This document shows positions 46,385 to 57,510 of a stretch of 64,000 bases of DNA, piece by piece. The stretch is taken from the NCBI RefSeq assembly GCF_963855985.1, contig NC_087106.1, positions 9,655,001-9,719,000 of the forward strand, in the 5' to 3' direction. How positions within the stretch are numbered: position 1 is the stretch's first letter; the number at the start of each line of letters is the position of its first letter. The translations under genes and the position numbers were made by a program. The DNA comes from Ostrinia nubilalis (Eukaryota; Arthropoda; Insecta; Lepidoptera; Crambidae). A model generated the notes under the pieces. The model did no database searches. It was not told the DNA's origin and was given only the letters and a program-made list of their open reading frames with translations.

Positions 46385-47501
46385 GTTTAGATCTCAGATC
46401 ATAGAAAGAGAATAGATATGAAGTCGCGCGTAACTACAACGAGAACCAGTGTCCCCACATTTCCCCCACCACAGCTCCCACACACACATTCAACTGTGTA
46501 AAAACAAAGCGACTGAGAGTCTACGACAACATGTGCAACCGGCTTAAAAGTGCTGTGATTGGCCAGAAGGCATGCCTTATGGCCAATCAATGGACGCGTG
46601 ACGTGACGCACACATTGAAAACGCTAGTGAGAGAACAAAGATAAAATGGAGTCGACAAGATATCGATACTTTAAATCGCTAGGGGCAAGGATCGAAACTG
46701 ATTTCACAAAATGCTTATGTATGAAAACCTTTTTATTATTATACGTTATTATTAACTACTATCACGCATTTACTTTTTAATTATGGCGATCTGCGTACCG
46801 CATAATGTTTATCAAAAATAATGCCTATATTAGGCTTTCAACTAGCTCTTATAGTAATTACATAGTTGACAGTTACTAATTACTTCTACTGTTATTATTT
46901 TTTTTGTAAAATCTTATAATCGCAAGTAACACATCATTTTTTTATTTAAAATTACAAAATAGAAAATTATAATTTACTTCTATTTATCGATAATAGGAAA
47001 CCGCATTAGAACACGAGCACGGCACTATGTTACGACCGGCACATGCGGCCGTACTGTGTATTTTCACACGACAGTGGATATCGGAAGAAATTAAATACAT
47101 TGCGCAGTAGTTGAGCATGACATAAAGTGGTTACTAACTAAATCGTCAATGTACAAGTGTGTTAGAATTTTTATCACCACTGATTTCGATATCGCAGTAA
47201 CTGTTACGGCACTGAATTCGTTCGTAAAAATGTTTAGTTTTTTTTATTTATAAGCAAAATACCAATGGATTTGCAATACTTACATGTAGTAAATGACTCC
47301 ATTGTTCCTGTAGTTCTGCGTTTCACTTGTTTTATTGCACGTAACGACGCATTATCCAAAATATCGGAGAACATTTCCTTAGTACGACTGAATCGCGACT
47401 AACCTAGCTACGCGGCCGATGTTCGTTTCTGGGCATATCGCGGAGACACGCGCCACGCCCCCGTTTCACATCTATTCCCTTCTATGATCTGAGGTTTAGA
47501 T
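46385..47501. mobile_element. hAT-like element, copy 2 (46393-47493)
   Basis: The TIRs CTCAGATCATAGAA and TTCTATGATCTGAG are flanked by a perfect 8-bp TSD, GTTTAGAT, at 46385-46392 and 47494-47501. The inverted repeat continues imperfectly (AGAGAATAGATATGAAG against CTTC-type sequence on the right). The interior is non-coding. The repeated short minus-strand open frames in both copies (CGSCGGGNVGTLVLVV...) are shadows of conserved TE sequence, not genes. Confidence 0.87.
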
Positions 47502-48594
47502 TCATTTGTTTGAAGATGTAACATGTAAATATCTAATCAATCACGTAAAACATTTTTGACCTCTATCGTCTGGCAGGCAATGTTAATAACCTATGATGGG
47601 CTCAAAGTTGAAAACCTCTTACATTTATTTGTACTTTTGTGAAAGATTAGTTCTCTTTAAAAAGCAATTTTTGCAGCCTCACGTTTACAAATCCAGAAAG
47701 AATCGTAAATAACGCATTATCTTTGTCTCCCGCTGACCTTTTAACTGTGCGGCGATGCTGCGGTGCAATAAATTGCACTTGATAGCGCATCCGCTCTGAG
47801 GTGAGAACTGATTCTTGGGAGGTTCTCGCCGGGGCCGTTTGGACGATGATAGTTTACGACACGTGTCCAAAGAACGTAGATGGAAAATATTTTTACAAGA
47901 TTCAGATTCACCATAAATCTCTATGAAAACAAAATTCCTGATGTGTTTCCCCTATATGGTACTCACTTAAAAATTAGGGATTGATGGTGAAAACGGGCAT
48001 AAATCTAATAAACTCATAGCTGATGAAAACGCACGTACTTGTAATACGATTCGGCTAGACGAAATGGGAATTAAAACTATTTGTTGGTTCTCCCCCAGAA
48101 AACAATCTTTCATTGATTTAAAAAACATGAAGTTTTTAAGTTAATCTTAATAAAATTTCAAGAAAAATATTTACCCTTATGCCATAATCAAAAATTGAAA
48201 CTACCTCGATTTTTGAGTCCTGTTCGATCGATCGCTAAAAAGATTTCCTTGACGGAATCAACCTTTATTGATCTCACTTACGATTCATACAAACACGATC
48301 ATTAATCGATCTCAGATCGCTATGCCTATTCGTCCGAAGATTCAAGATTCCGTAAGAACACTCGATAACAATCTGCCAGATAGGCAAAAGTGATTTTAGG
48401 GAATCTTGAAGGCATCGTTTGAGTGATCGAAATTTTAATATGTGCAAGGAATGTGGAATATTTTATGTTTATCACTTGTTACGAACAGTTTATTATGCTA
48501 TATCGATGATCTGATTATTTTTTGGATGTTTGGTAGATGATTCCTAATGATTGACATACGAAAAACCAGAAACAAACCTATTCACTCTATTACA
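47502..48594. other. No gene seen
   Basis: AT-rich, with several GATC/ATCGAT motifs around 48220-48320. No repeats or domains. Confidence 0.5.
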
Positions 48595-49984
48595 ATTATA
48601 TTATCTATGTGAACTTTCCAATTTATATCTTGATCTATAGTTAGTCCCAAGAATTTCGTTTGTTTTACCTCATTAATTTTTGTGTCCTTATAATGAATGT
48701 CAAGTTTAATGTTTTTATATTTATTGAATTGTATGTAGTTAGTTTTAGTCAAGTTAATTTTTAGGTTGTATTTGTCAAGCCATTTTAGTAATAAGTCAAT
48801 TGTATTATAATTTCATTTTCATGTTCAGTAATTGTATTATTGGATGTCACTACTACCGAAATATCATCGGCAAACGCTACACATTTATGGTGTGACACGT
48901 CAAAAATGTCATTTAAATAGAGAATAAATAAAATTGGACCCAGTACGCTACCCTGGGGCACACCTTGTTGGATATCTTTATATTCAGATTTGTAAGTCAC
49001 AGACTCGCTGTTTTTGTCTATTTTGTCAATGACAACGCATTGCTGTCTGTCGCTAAGGTAAGACTTTATCCAATTCAGTGCAGGACCCCTTATACCAACT
49101 GCTTCTAATTTAAGTAGTAGCAATTTATGAGAAACGTGGTCGAAGGCTTTGGATAGGTCAATGTATATGGCAGTGGTTAAGTTTTTGTTGTTGATATTGG
49201 TCAGAATAAACTTCATAAGGCTATGAGTGGCTAATGTCGTGGATTTATTTTTTTGGAATCCGTATTGTTCATTACTTATAATATGATATTTAGTACAGAA
49301 CTCCACTAGCTGCCTATACATACATTTTTCGAAAATCTTAGAGAACACTGATATCAACGCAATGGGACGATAGCTATCCATATCCTCAGTGTTCCCTTTT
49401 TTGAACAAAGGCTTGATGATTGACGCTTTAAGCAGTTTTGGAAAAGTACCCGAACAAAACGATGAGTTTATTAAAAACGTTAATATTGTTACGATTTCAT
49501 TAGTACATTTTTTCAGGACTATGGTAGATACTTCGTCAAATCCTTCTGATTTTTTATTTTTTAGTGTCATGATTTCCTTTTTAACGTCATCTTCGGTTAA
49601 GGCCTTAAGGAAAAGGGAATTAACTATCTGTTGATTAAATTTCAGTTTTTGTGGATCCATATTTTTGTTTGAGTGTGGAAGATTGATAAAGTAGTTGTTA
49701 AATGCTGTAGCTATAGCTAATGGTTCTGTTAGTATTACGTTATTACATTTTATTTTATCTATAGTTTTGGTAGTATGTTGTGTATCTGAAAAAAATATAT
49801 TGAAAAAGAGTCCAAGCGTGCATTTTCCAAAACAAAACCAATCCCTACAAACACATGAACTACCAAGGCACACGTTATCCAATAATTTATTCCATTCCCA
49901 AAAATAATCAACCCCATCATGTCTAAGGCAGAGCGAATAATTGTCTGACGGGTACTTCTGGATTTTCCGCTTGATTAGGTGCAA
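48595..49984 (-). pseudogene. LINE reverse transcriptase fragment (Jockey/CR1 group)
   Basis: The minus strand carries MTLKNKKSEGFDEVS, LFKKGNTEDMDSYRPIALIS, SNEQYGFQKNKSTTLATHSL, motif A IYIDLSKAFDHVSHKLLLLK, motif B QQGVPQGSVLGPILFILYLN and motif C CVAFADDISVVV. After a frameshift near 48795 it continues LLLKWLDKYNLKINLTKTNY and KFLGLTIDQDINWKVHIDN, breaking off near 48595. The order and style fit LINEs of the Jockey/CR1 superfamily, distinct from the RTE family elsewhere here. Endonuclease, 3' end and tail are missing, so it is an internal fragment. The stretch around DNVCLGSSCVCRDWFCFGKC is unlike the family and may be damaged. Confidence 0.88.
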
Positions 49985-51408
49985 ACGTTTGGCGATGAAA
50001 AATTGCCGCGAGTCGAGAATCGAGCCGCGTCCCGAGACATGCGGGGAATCGATTATTGATTTCCAATAGGGTTATCAATTAAGAAGATTTTTAAGTACAT
50101 TTTAATATGGTTACCAATGCTAATGGTATTAAAAAAGTTAAGGATGTTAAATGATTTCTTACAATAGATACTCCTAAAAATAACTAATCCTGAAATACTG
50201 AACACTGTTTTAAAATGAAATTTCCATACTAAATGTCAATTTTAACAAGTTTTCTATGTGCGTTTAACTGTTTTTAATAAGGAAATTAATAATTATCGTC
50301 ATAAGAGTGAGTGTGAAGAAAAGTATTAATTTCATTATTTCTATTCGTACTCTATTTAAGTCAAATAATAATTATGCTTTCCCGCATGAATGTTCAGTTT
50401 TGTAAATCATCAACAAATTATTTCAAAACTATTTTAATCTTAGAATATTCTAGAAAAGTTGTAATAATTGTTACAGACATTGGCACCCCTGATTTCCATT
50501 ATAGAGCCCACATTACGTATTCGTCAGCGTTGCGGACCACGGCTGCGGCTTTAAAATATTCCTTGTGCAGCTTAAAGTGTACTCCGCAGAGTTGCTTCAG
50601 TCAGGATTATTATTAGAAAATGATAGATTGGGCCTTAAGACGACGTTAAACCTGCATGCATTAATAAAACTAGTATTAATCCTAAAATACAGAGTGCCCA
50701 AAGGTTAAAGGCCATGCTCTATGAAGTGATTTTGAAACAAAGAGGGGCCTTTGTCTATGGGGCTGCTTACATTTGTTTTGTTTATCGTTAATGATTGTAG
50801 TCAGGCTACATTTAGCCACAAGCAAGATGTTACACCAATTAATATTAGACGAGGCACTCGACTGAAAACTCAAAAAACAATCATCGTAGAAGAAGGAGGA
50901 AGAGAGAATGTATAAAACATTCAACTTCACTTCAATCAAATAACGAGATGATGCGAAACCATATCATAAGAACTGGCCACAAGAACCAAACAACATCTTA
51001 TAAAACAAATAATAAATGAACCACTCAACTGGAAATTGTTAACTAGCTATAAGAAATTCAGAAGCGTAAAATGCAAAAAGCTACTCTCATTTTTGTTTCT
51101 TAGACAGTCGTTTGACGGTTGATTGCAGACTTCATAATTTTTTACCAGTTCCTACTAGTGCAAACGCAAGAAGATCTTTTAAAGTTTTTTTTATAACTTT
51201 CTTTATTGTATTAATGAAACATCAAGTATAGTTGCAATTAATGATAGCATAGCAACAAGAACAACATTATTGATTCTTTGATTATCTTGAGAGTTCTGAT
51301 TACATGAAAGGCTTTCAGTAGTTTCGGTGCCTGCATTGCACTGAAATGAAGAATATTTTGAATTAATAAAAAACTATACATAATATCTTTAGTGGATCTA
51401 GTAGTCCT
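49985..51408. other. No gene seen
   Basis: AT-rich. No domain or element boundary was recognised. Confidence 0.5.
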
Positions 51409-51491
51409 ATAATAGTTGATAGCAGTTTAGATGAGTTGTTCAGCAGTGGACGTCCTATGGCCGAGATGATGATGATGATGATAATAGTTGA
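51409..51491 (+). mobile_element. Very short RTE-type LINE 3' end (51420-51480)
   Basis: TTCAGCAGTGGACGTCCTATGG is the conserved last part of RTE-type ORFs (QQWTS...), followed by (GAT)n. A perfect 11-bp TSD, ATAATAGTTGA, occurs at 51409-51419 and 51481-51491. At 61 bp this is an extreme 5' truncation. Confidence 0.85.
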
Positions 51492-53439
51492 AATTATGAA
51501 CTAGTTGGTTAATGTCTAGAGTGCGCGATAAACAAAAGCACACTTGGCTAATATATCTTCTACGAACAATTTTAAACTCGCGCTACCTAACCTAATGTCC
51601 CCGAGGTATTAGTCGTTACACTGCGTGACATAAATATTGTCTTACTCGTTACGTTCAAAGTTTCTAAAGTTATCCATCCAGGTAACTGCGGAACTGTTGG
51701 GCACGGTCGGGCGCTGCTAGAAACCCCTAGAAACTCTTTGTTTCACCTTGGGTGACAATTTTTCACGCTATACTCGATAGTGCTTTCTATTTGTTGGTCA
51801 ATTTCTATGTCTCTATTTGGCTCGACTTTCGATAACGATAGCTGTGTGTGAATAAATTAATTATTGCGTAGTGTAATAGTGTTGTTTTAGAACTACGAAC
51901 TTACTCGTATGATTTACTCTCATTGTGTGTTTTGATATCCGATAGAAAATAATAAGTAATTGGAGTCTCTCTAACACACATTTGATGCCTTTATAAAAGA
52001 GTTCATTTATTGACAGTATAAGTATAATCACTATACTAAAGGTCATTCAAAGACTTTTAGTGCTGCTTGAGTAGTCTAAGCTCTATACGGCGCTATGTAC
52101 CATTAGATCTTCGAATTATATTCCTAACCAAACAATATACCAGTGACGGAATAATGGTCAACCAGATTAAGACTGAACTGCCCTGCTCACGATAAAAACA
52201 TTTCTTGACATCTGCTTTCCGATTTTCCTGAAACCTTAGACCTAAAAGGACAAAAATCCACGTGTGTCAGTAGATGGCGATAATTTAATAATATAATCAA
52301 TCTCTCATTCTTGTTCGACGTTGATAGATCGCTGCTCCTCCCAGCCAGGCCGGCTAATTGTGTGATTGATACGCTTATATCTTTCTGAATCTTTTGCTCC
52401 GCGGACTTGATCGTCAGTTTCAATACTATTTGTATTAAGATTTGATGGATCGGATTCCAGCAGGGTATTATTTAATTTTACGAGTCGTCTCAAGGTCAAT
52501 TTGGAGTAATTTAGGTAGATTTGTACAGTTAGCATGAGTATATCTAAATGTTTTAAGATATTATCATAATAATGTAGAATAGAATGCCGCAATAAAATTA
52601 TTCTATTCCATTTTAATATCATCAGCATCAAATGTTAGATTTAATTTTAGAAATGTACAAGCCGAAGGTTACCTTTCTAGACAGCAATTTAATTTAATAT
52701 AAATTTGTAAATTTTCAACCGTAACTTTCAGTATCTGGAGTTCGTCATTTGCTCATTAATATCCAACGACCCAATCTCAAAGTCACAGTATATATATGAG
52801 CTAAAGCAGTACGGAAACTTAGCCCTTTCGGCGAGTTAAATACCTACACTTCAACTGAGTGTTAGGGTTGGCACTCTCAACCTTTATAAAATTAATAAGG
52901 TTCTTACTTACTTATTTATTAAAACGTTTATTTAGGTTTTTTAATTATAAAATACCTAATGGAATAAATTATTTGACTAAGTAGTTAACAAAAAAATAAA
53001 ACGTTAATTAGGTTCTATAATGATCGAATACATAATCGAATAAATTGATTAAGTACTATTAGAGGCCGGTAGAAGATCTATTCTCATAAATAAAATACCG
53101 GATACTTACTTTCACATACCTATTGCCTCATCTTAAATACAGTTCATCACTTAGTACAAAAGCGTGCGGAACAAATTACTTTATCAAATAGAACACATAA
53201 ATTGTTAAAAAGCGTAATTACGTAATTTAAAAAGAACTATTACAAAATCAGATGTAAGCACTTTATTTAAAAAGTAATATTTAATCATTTTTACAATTCA
53301 GAATTATTAAGAAGTTTAAAAAATGAAAGTTCTGGTTTTGAAGATGCCGAGTTCAAGCAGCCGTATACTACGCAATTCACTCGTGGCATGTTTTTAAAAA
53401 TACAGCGGACAGTGCATGCAATAAAATTATTATTAAAAA
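51492..53439. other. No gene seen
   Basis: AT-rich. A related AGGTT-/TTAGGTT-type repetition occurs near 52900-53010. No coding domain. Confidence 0.45.
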
Positions 53440-53730
53440 CACAACGCGCGCGACACTCGCGACGGATGGACTGCGAGGTTCGCTTAGAGCTCGTGTAAAG
53501 CGTGCGTCTGTGTGCGTGAGTCTGATTTCGAGCGTTTGTATGAAGCTTCCGTACTGTTTAATTTATCTACTGTGTCAAAGTCGTCAGTTAATTGCACGCG
53601 TGCATTAACACTTGGGTCGTGTGACGTCATTAATTTACCATACAAGTTAATATTCAGCCGGGATTCCCCGTGGGATTGCGTTACGCCCTTTGTTCGGCCG
53701 AGTAACGATGTTTTATGCAGAACTGGTTGA
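53440..53730. promoter_or_regulatory. CpG-rich block with CRE; possible promoter
   Basis: About 290 bp with many CpGs in AT-rich surroundings, starting ACAACGCGCGCGACACTCGC. It holds a full CRE palindrome TGACGTCA (53622-53629) and an insect initiator-like TCAGT at 53584-53588. Open frames exist on both strands (for example 53484-53753, minus, 89 codons) but neither shows a domain. It may be a promoter with 5' untranslated exon, of unknown direction. Confidence 0.3.
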
Positions 53731-54880
53731 CCCTTCAGCGGTTTGGGATACATTTAACTTTTAAATAAATTGTCTTAATAAAGATTGCTTAGATATAATT
53801 ATTTTTTTATCCACAACGAAGAGCTCTTGGCCTGCTTTTCACTTGAAAGAAAGTAATGATTAGGCCGAAAGTGGAAGCGAGCTTAAACCACAGAGGAACT
53901 GGCTATCTTACCTCCAAGTCCCACTGCCGAAACAGCAATTCTCTTGTTATTGTTATGACGACAGATTTGGTAAGATGGTGGTTGCTAGCTAGTTTGACTT
54001 AGCCACCACCCAAACTGAGCAGAAAATATATGTATTATGACAGGTTATCGTTTCACTAAAGCCAAACAACCAACATAGTCGTTATGTTGGTTATATCTAT
54101 GCAAAGGAACAAAGTTATGATTCTGAGAATACGACAGGTGAACGTGCTTTGGGACAATGGCCATTGGCCAAGAATCCATAGTATTCCAAACAAGTGCTCG
54201 AGGAAAAATAAACATGTGACTGCAAACAAAGTTACAACATGACAGAAAGTTACGAACAGTCTGGCACAATACTTAACTAAATAACTAACTAGAAAGAGAT
54301 AGCACAGAAACATTATGAGTAAGAACGAGACAAGACAAGAAGTTAACGGTAGGCCAGTAGCGCAAGCACGTGAATAGATAGTAAAAAATAAAGTTTAGAG
54401 TAAGTACTTACCTTCTATAATTAAACTTTTTTCGTAATTTGCCGCTCTGGCAAGTAGTTAGGCGTTAAATGCCAAGATGGGAAAAAGAGCAAAAACTATC
54501 TTGTACGAAACAAAAACTGAGATTGGTTAAGCAGGTGTTCCTGGTTAGTTTGGAGTTTAAAAGGCTATAAATAAACCATAAAAGAAGCTTATGTACGACC
54601 AGTTGGGTCATCAATAAGTTACTTCAATAAAATTATGTGGGCCGTCAAGATACTTAAGATCATAATAATACACGCATAGAGTGGCTGCTGCTGTATATCT
54701 CTAAAATTACATCTTTGAACCCAAAGCACTTCCTTGCTCCACCGATAAGATATGAACTTTGTTATCAGCATGACCCATAGAGCCCCAAACTGGTTTTGTA
54801 TTAGTCATTATCAGTAAAGCTTTCAGTTTACTAAATTAGTAAATGCAATCAAACAGTAGATATTTCAGTTGACATACCAG
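53731..54880. other. No gene seen
   Basis: AT-rich. On the minus strand AAG|GTAAGTAC near 54405-54412 is a strong donor match, but the sequence upstream of it is closed in all three frames, so only an untranslated exon would fit. Confidence 0.4.
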
Positions 54881-55100
54881 TCAATGAGGGCTATCGTTTT
54901 TATACTTAACAGTTGGCACCCCTGGCGATTGACAGGACCTTACTCTACAGTGGCGCCATCTTGATGAGTGCAAATGCGATAGTCCTCCTACCACTTTAGC
55001 GCTCACCAGTTGGTGCCACTGTCTTCGCTACTAGCAAGTGACAGGACCTTACTCTACAGTGGCGCTAACTGGTGAGCGCTAAAACGATAGCCCTCATTGA
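54881..55100. mobile_element. MITE with TGAGGGCTATCGTTTT ends
   Basis: TCAATGAGGGCTATCGTTTT is mirrored by AAAACGATAGCCCTCATTGA. Inside, GACAGGACCTTACTCTACAG occurs twice as a direct repeat (about 54931 and 55040), and AGCGCTCACCAGTTGGTG is mirrored by AACTGGTGAGCGCT. TSD not resolved. Non-coding. Confidence 0.78.
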
Positions 55101-55585
55101 CATGCTTTTTATGAGCTGTAAAAAAGGCTCCTGCCCCATAGATTTACTAAGGAAAACTGGATAATGGCGTCACCAGTTCGCGAACTTAATTAACTAAGAA
55201 TTTATTTAAAAGCTACCAAAAATCTAATTAAACAAATATAGAACTTGTCTTCAGGGCTAGATTGAAGTGTATGAATATTTTAAAGAACTTTGTCTCTGAC
55301 TCAATTAGCAGTGTCTCTTTTAATAAACTATACGTTCTTGTAGAATTATCTTTAACAGAAAGTTATGGAATTCATAAAGGTCTTGGTAAAAATAAAATAA
55401 TACTATGATAAGCACAAAGGTTCCGTCATTTTCCGTTACACAACCAGAATGTGTTTGACATTCAGAGTCCGTAACAAGTGTCAGAAACGTGAGGAGCTTT
55501 ACAAGGACTACAAAATAGTCATTGGTTATTTTTGTATATTTTGTAGGACAATTCAAAAACACACGATTTGTATGTACGTACTTAC
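55101..55585. other. No gene seen
   Basis: AT-rich. Short minus-strand frames only. Confidence 0.45.
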
Positions 55586-55690
55586 ATTACAATTCACGAC
55601 TGTTTTGGACAGTACTACATAGTACATAATAACTACATACAAAGTATACGAACCATTCACAACTGATACTAACGATTTTGACAGCAGTAC
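55586..55690 (-). other. Candidate internal exon, 105 nt
   Basis: On the minus strand, TTCCTTCCTTTTGTTTCAG is a strong acceptor ending at 55691. The following 105 nt are open in one frame (35 codons, VLLSKSLVSVVNGSYTLYVV...), and a strong donor, AAT|GTAAGTACG, starts at 55585. The length is a multiple of three. The other two frames were not followed fully; frame 2 stops early. No domain is recognised, and pseudo-exons of this type occur by chance. Offered as a candidate only. Confidence 0.22.
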
Positions 55691-55860
55691 CTGAAACAAA
55701 AGGAAGGAATATTAAAAACACATTATAATAAGTAACATGTAATTTCATAAGATAACTTATGTAATTTTGGTCAATAGGTTAATTTACGTATTTGTGTTTT
55801 TTTTTTTGTAAACTGAAATCTTTGCCTTATTTCATTTGTTTTTTAAAACAAATCAAACAT

Positions 55861-56041
55861 TTAGCCTAGGCGCTGACCATCGATTTTTAGTTGGCCGATA
55901 GTTTTGCCCGATTTTAAATTGTATGAAGAATCGGCCAAATCAAATCGGTGTAATGTGCGCACTTCCATACATGCCCATACTGATCAACTGCTCGACTAAA
56001 CTATCGGCCGTTGAAAAATCGATGGTCTGCGCATAGGCTTA
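55861..56041. mobile_element. Harbinger-like MITE (55864-56038)
   Basis: GCCTAGGCGCTGACCATCGA and its complement TCGATGGTCTGCGCATAGGC are the ends, continuing into GGCCGATAGTTT / AAACTATCGGCC. Flanked by TTA at 55861-55863 and 56039-56041. 175 bp. Confidence 0.87.
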
Positions 56042-56075
56042 GATTGAATCCCAAAATGTAATAGGGATATACAAT

Positions 56076-56205
56076 CGATCGAAGATTTGGTGAAGGTCGC
56101 GGGAAGGATCTGCGGGCAGCGCAGCACAGGATTATGGAAATCTTTGGGGGAGGGAGGCCTTGGTAAAGCAGTGGACGTCATTTGGCTGAAATGAATGAAC
56201 GAATG
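56076..56205 (+). mobile_element. RTE-type LINE 3' end with GAAT/GAAC tail
   Basis: GAAGATTTGGTGAAGGTCGC, GGATTATGGAAATCTTTGGG and GCAGTGGACGTCATTTGGCT follow the RTE end seen at 33.4 kb. The tail is ATGAATGAACGAATGA. The frame is broken by an insertion at GGGAGGGAGGCC. No clear TSD. It lies right beside the Harbinger MITE. Confidence 0.75.
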
Positions 56206-56892
56206 ATACAGGGAGGAATTCAGGCCAACATAAGAGATGGTGATGAGAAGTGGCGCAACAAACTAATTACAAAATTAATGGTGTCAGTCGAGCGAGCTTA
56301 CATGCATCCCACACATAAATGACAACAACGCGATCTATGGTTTTACAAGTGGCCAATGACTGCTGGCTGTTAAACGGTGTTAATAAAGATTAACGTTAAC
56401 GAACATCGTCCGTCGCGGCTTCAATTAGTACGACGCCGAGGTACGTACAGCCAGTGGCGGGGCAAGACCTAAATTTGATGTGGGCAAGACAGATTTCGCG
56501 AGGCCTTGTTCTGTGGCGAACTGAATTATAAAAAAAGTAATAATAAAAAAACAATGAACACTGACAAGTTTTTATTCATAAAAATACAAATTAGATTAAT
56601 ATTAAAAAACATTTTTTTTGAGGCGCGACGCGCGAGGCCCCTTGTACCGCGAGGCCGTAGGCGGTGGCCCACGTCGCCCACGCCTTAGGGGGCGTCCATA
56701 AATTACGTGAGACTTTTAGGGGGGGGAGGGGGTCAACAAAAACCTCACTAAATCTCACGTGGGGGAGAGGGGGGGTCTCGGGAAATATCACGTAATTTTT
56801 TCCACAAGAAATAGAGAAATAGAGTTTGCCAGAAAACTGGGTTAAATCTTAAGTAAAAAAATTGGCCAAGTTCGTGTCGTGCCACGCGCAGT

Positions 56893-57510
56893 GTAGGGTT
56901 CCGTAGTTGTCCGTCGTTATCACAATATATTTCAGAAGTAAGCAATTACTTCATCTGAAGTCACTTTTAATATTTTCTTCTAAGGAATTTTCATTAGGTA
57001 TGAAATTTTATAATACATGAGTAAAACGACTATTACTCTTGAACTAACAGATTTATCTTAACCGCAATAGTTTTCCTTGAAAGTTCATAAAAAGCACTAT
57101 AATCTTGAATTTTTCCAGATTTATCAAGTCAACAATTTAGTTTTTAGAGGGGGGGAACGCCCTACTCGGACAAAAATTGGCACTTTAAACTTAAACATTT
57201 TGCAAACAGATCCCTAAATCGAAAAATGGTCTTAGAAACCCCTAAGTCATTTTAAAAGACCTATCCAACGATAGCCCACACGATGGGGTAGAAGACGAAA
57301 AAAAAATCATCCCCACTTTACATTTAGGGGAGCTACCCTAAAAAAAATTTTTTTTTTTTTTCAAAATTTTATTCTACCGTTTTATAGGCGTGATTAATAT
57401 ACATACCTCTACAAAATTACAGCTCCCTAGTGCCAATAGTTTCCAAGCAAAACCTCGGACAGACAGACAGACAGACAGACATATCGAAACTATAAGGGTT
57501 CCTTGTCAGG
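56893..57510. repeat. Possible nested repeat with GGGTTCCGTA motifs
   Basis: TAGGGTTCCGTAG near 56893 and TATAAGGGTTCCTTG near 57492 resemble the ends of a common insect dispersed repeat that carries (GACA)n. The two motifs are in the same orientation and no TSD was found, so this is tentative. Confidence 0.35.
57460..57481. repeat. (GACA)n microsatellite
   Basis: GGACAGACAGACAGACAGAC, about five repeats of GACA. Confidence 0.9.

Noticed and set aside
45007..46611. Repeated minus-strand open frames of 75 and 70 codons with a Cys/Gly-rich motif
   Set aside because: They lie at the same place in two copies of a non-coding hAT-like element; conservation comes from the element, not from a gene.
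54380..54520. Minus-strand exon ending in AAG|GTAAGTAC
   Set aside because: All frames upstream of the donor are closed, so it is not coding.
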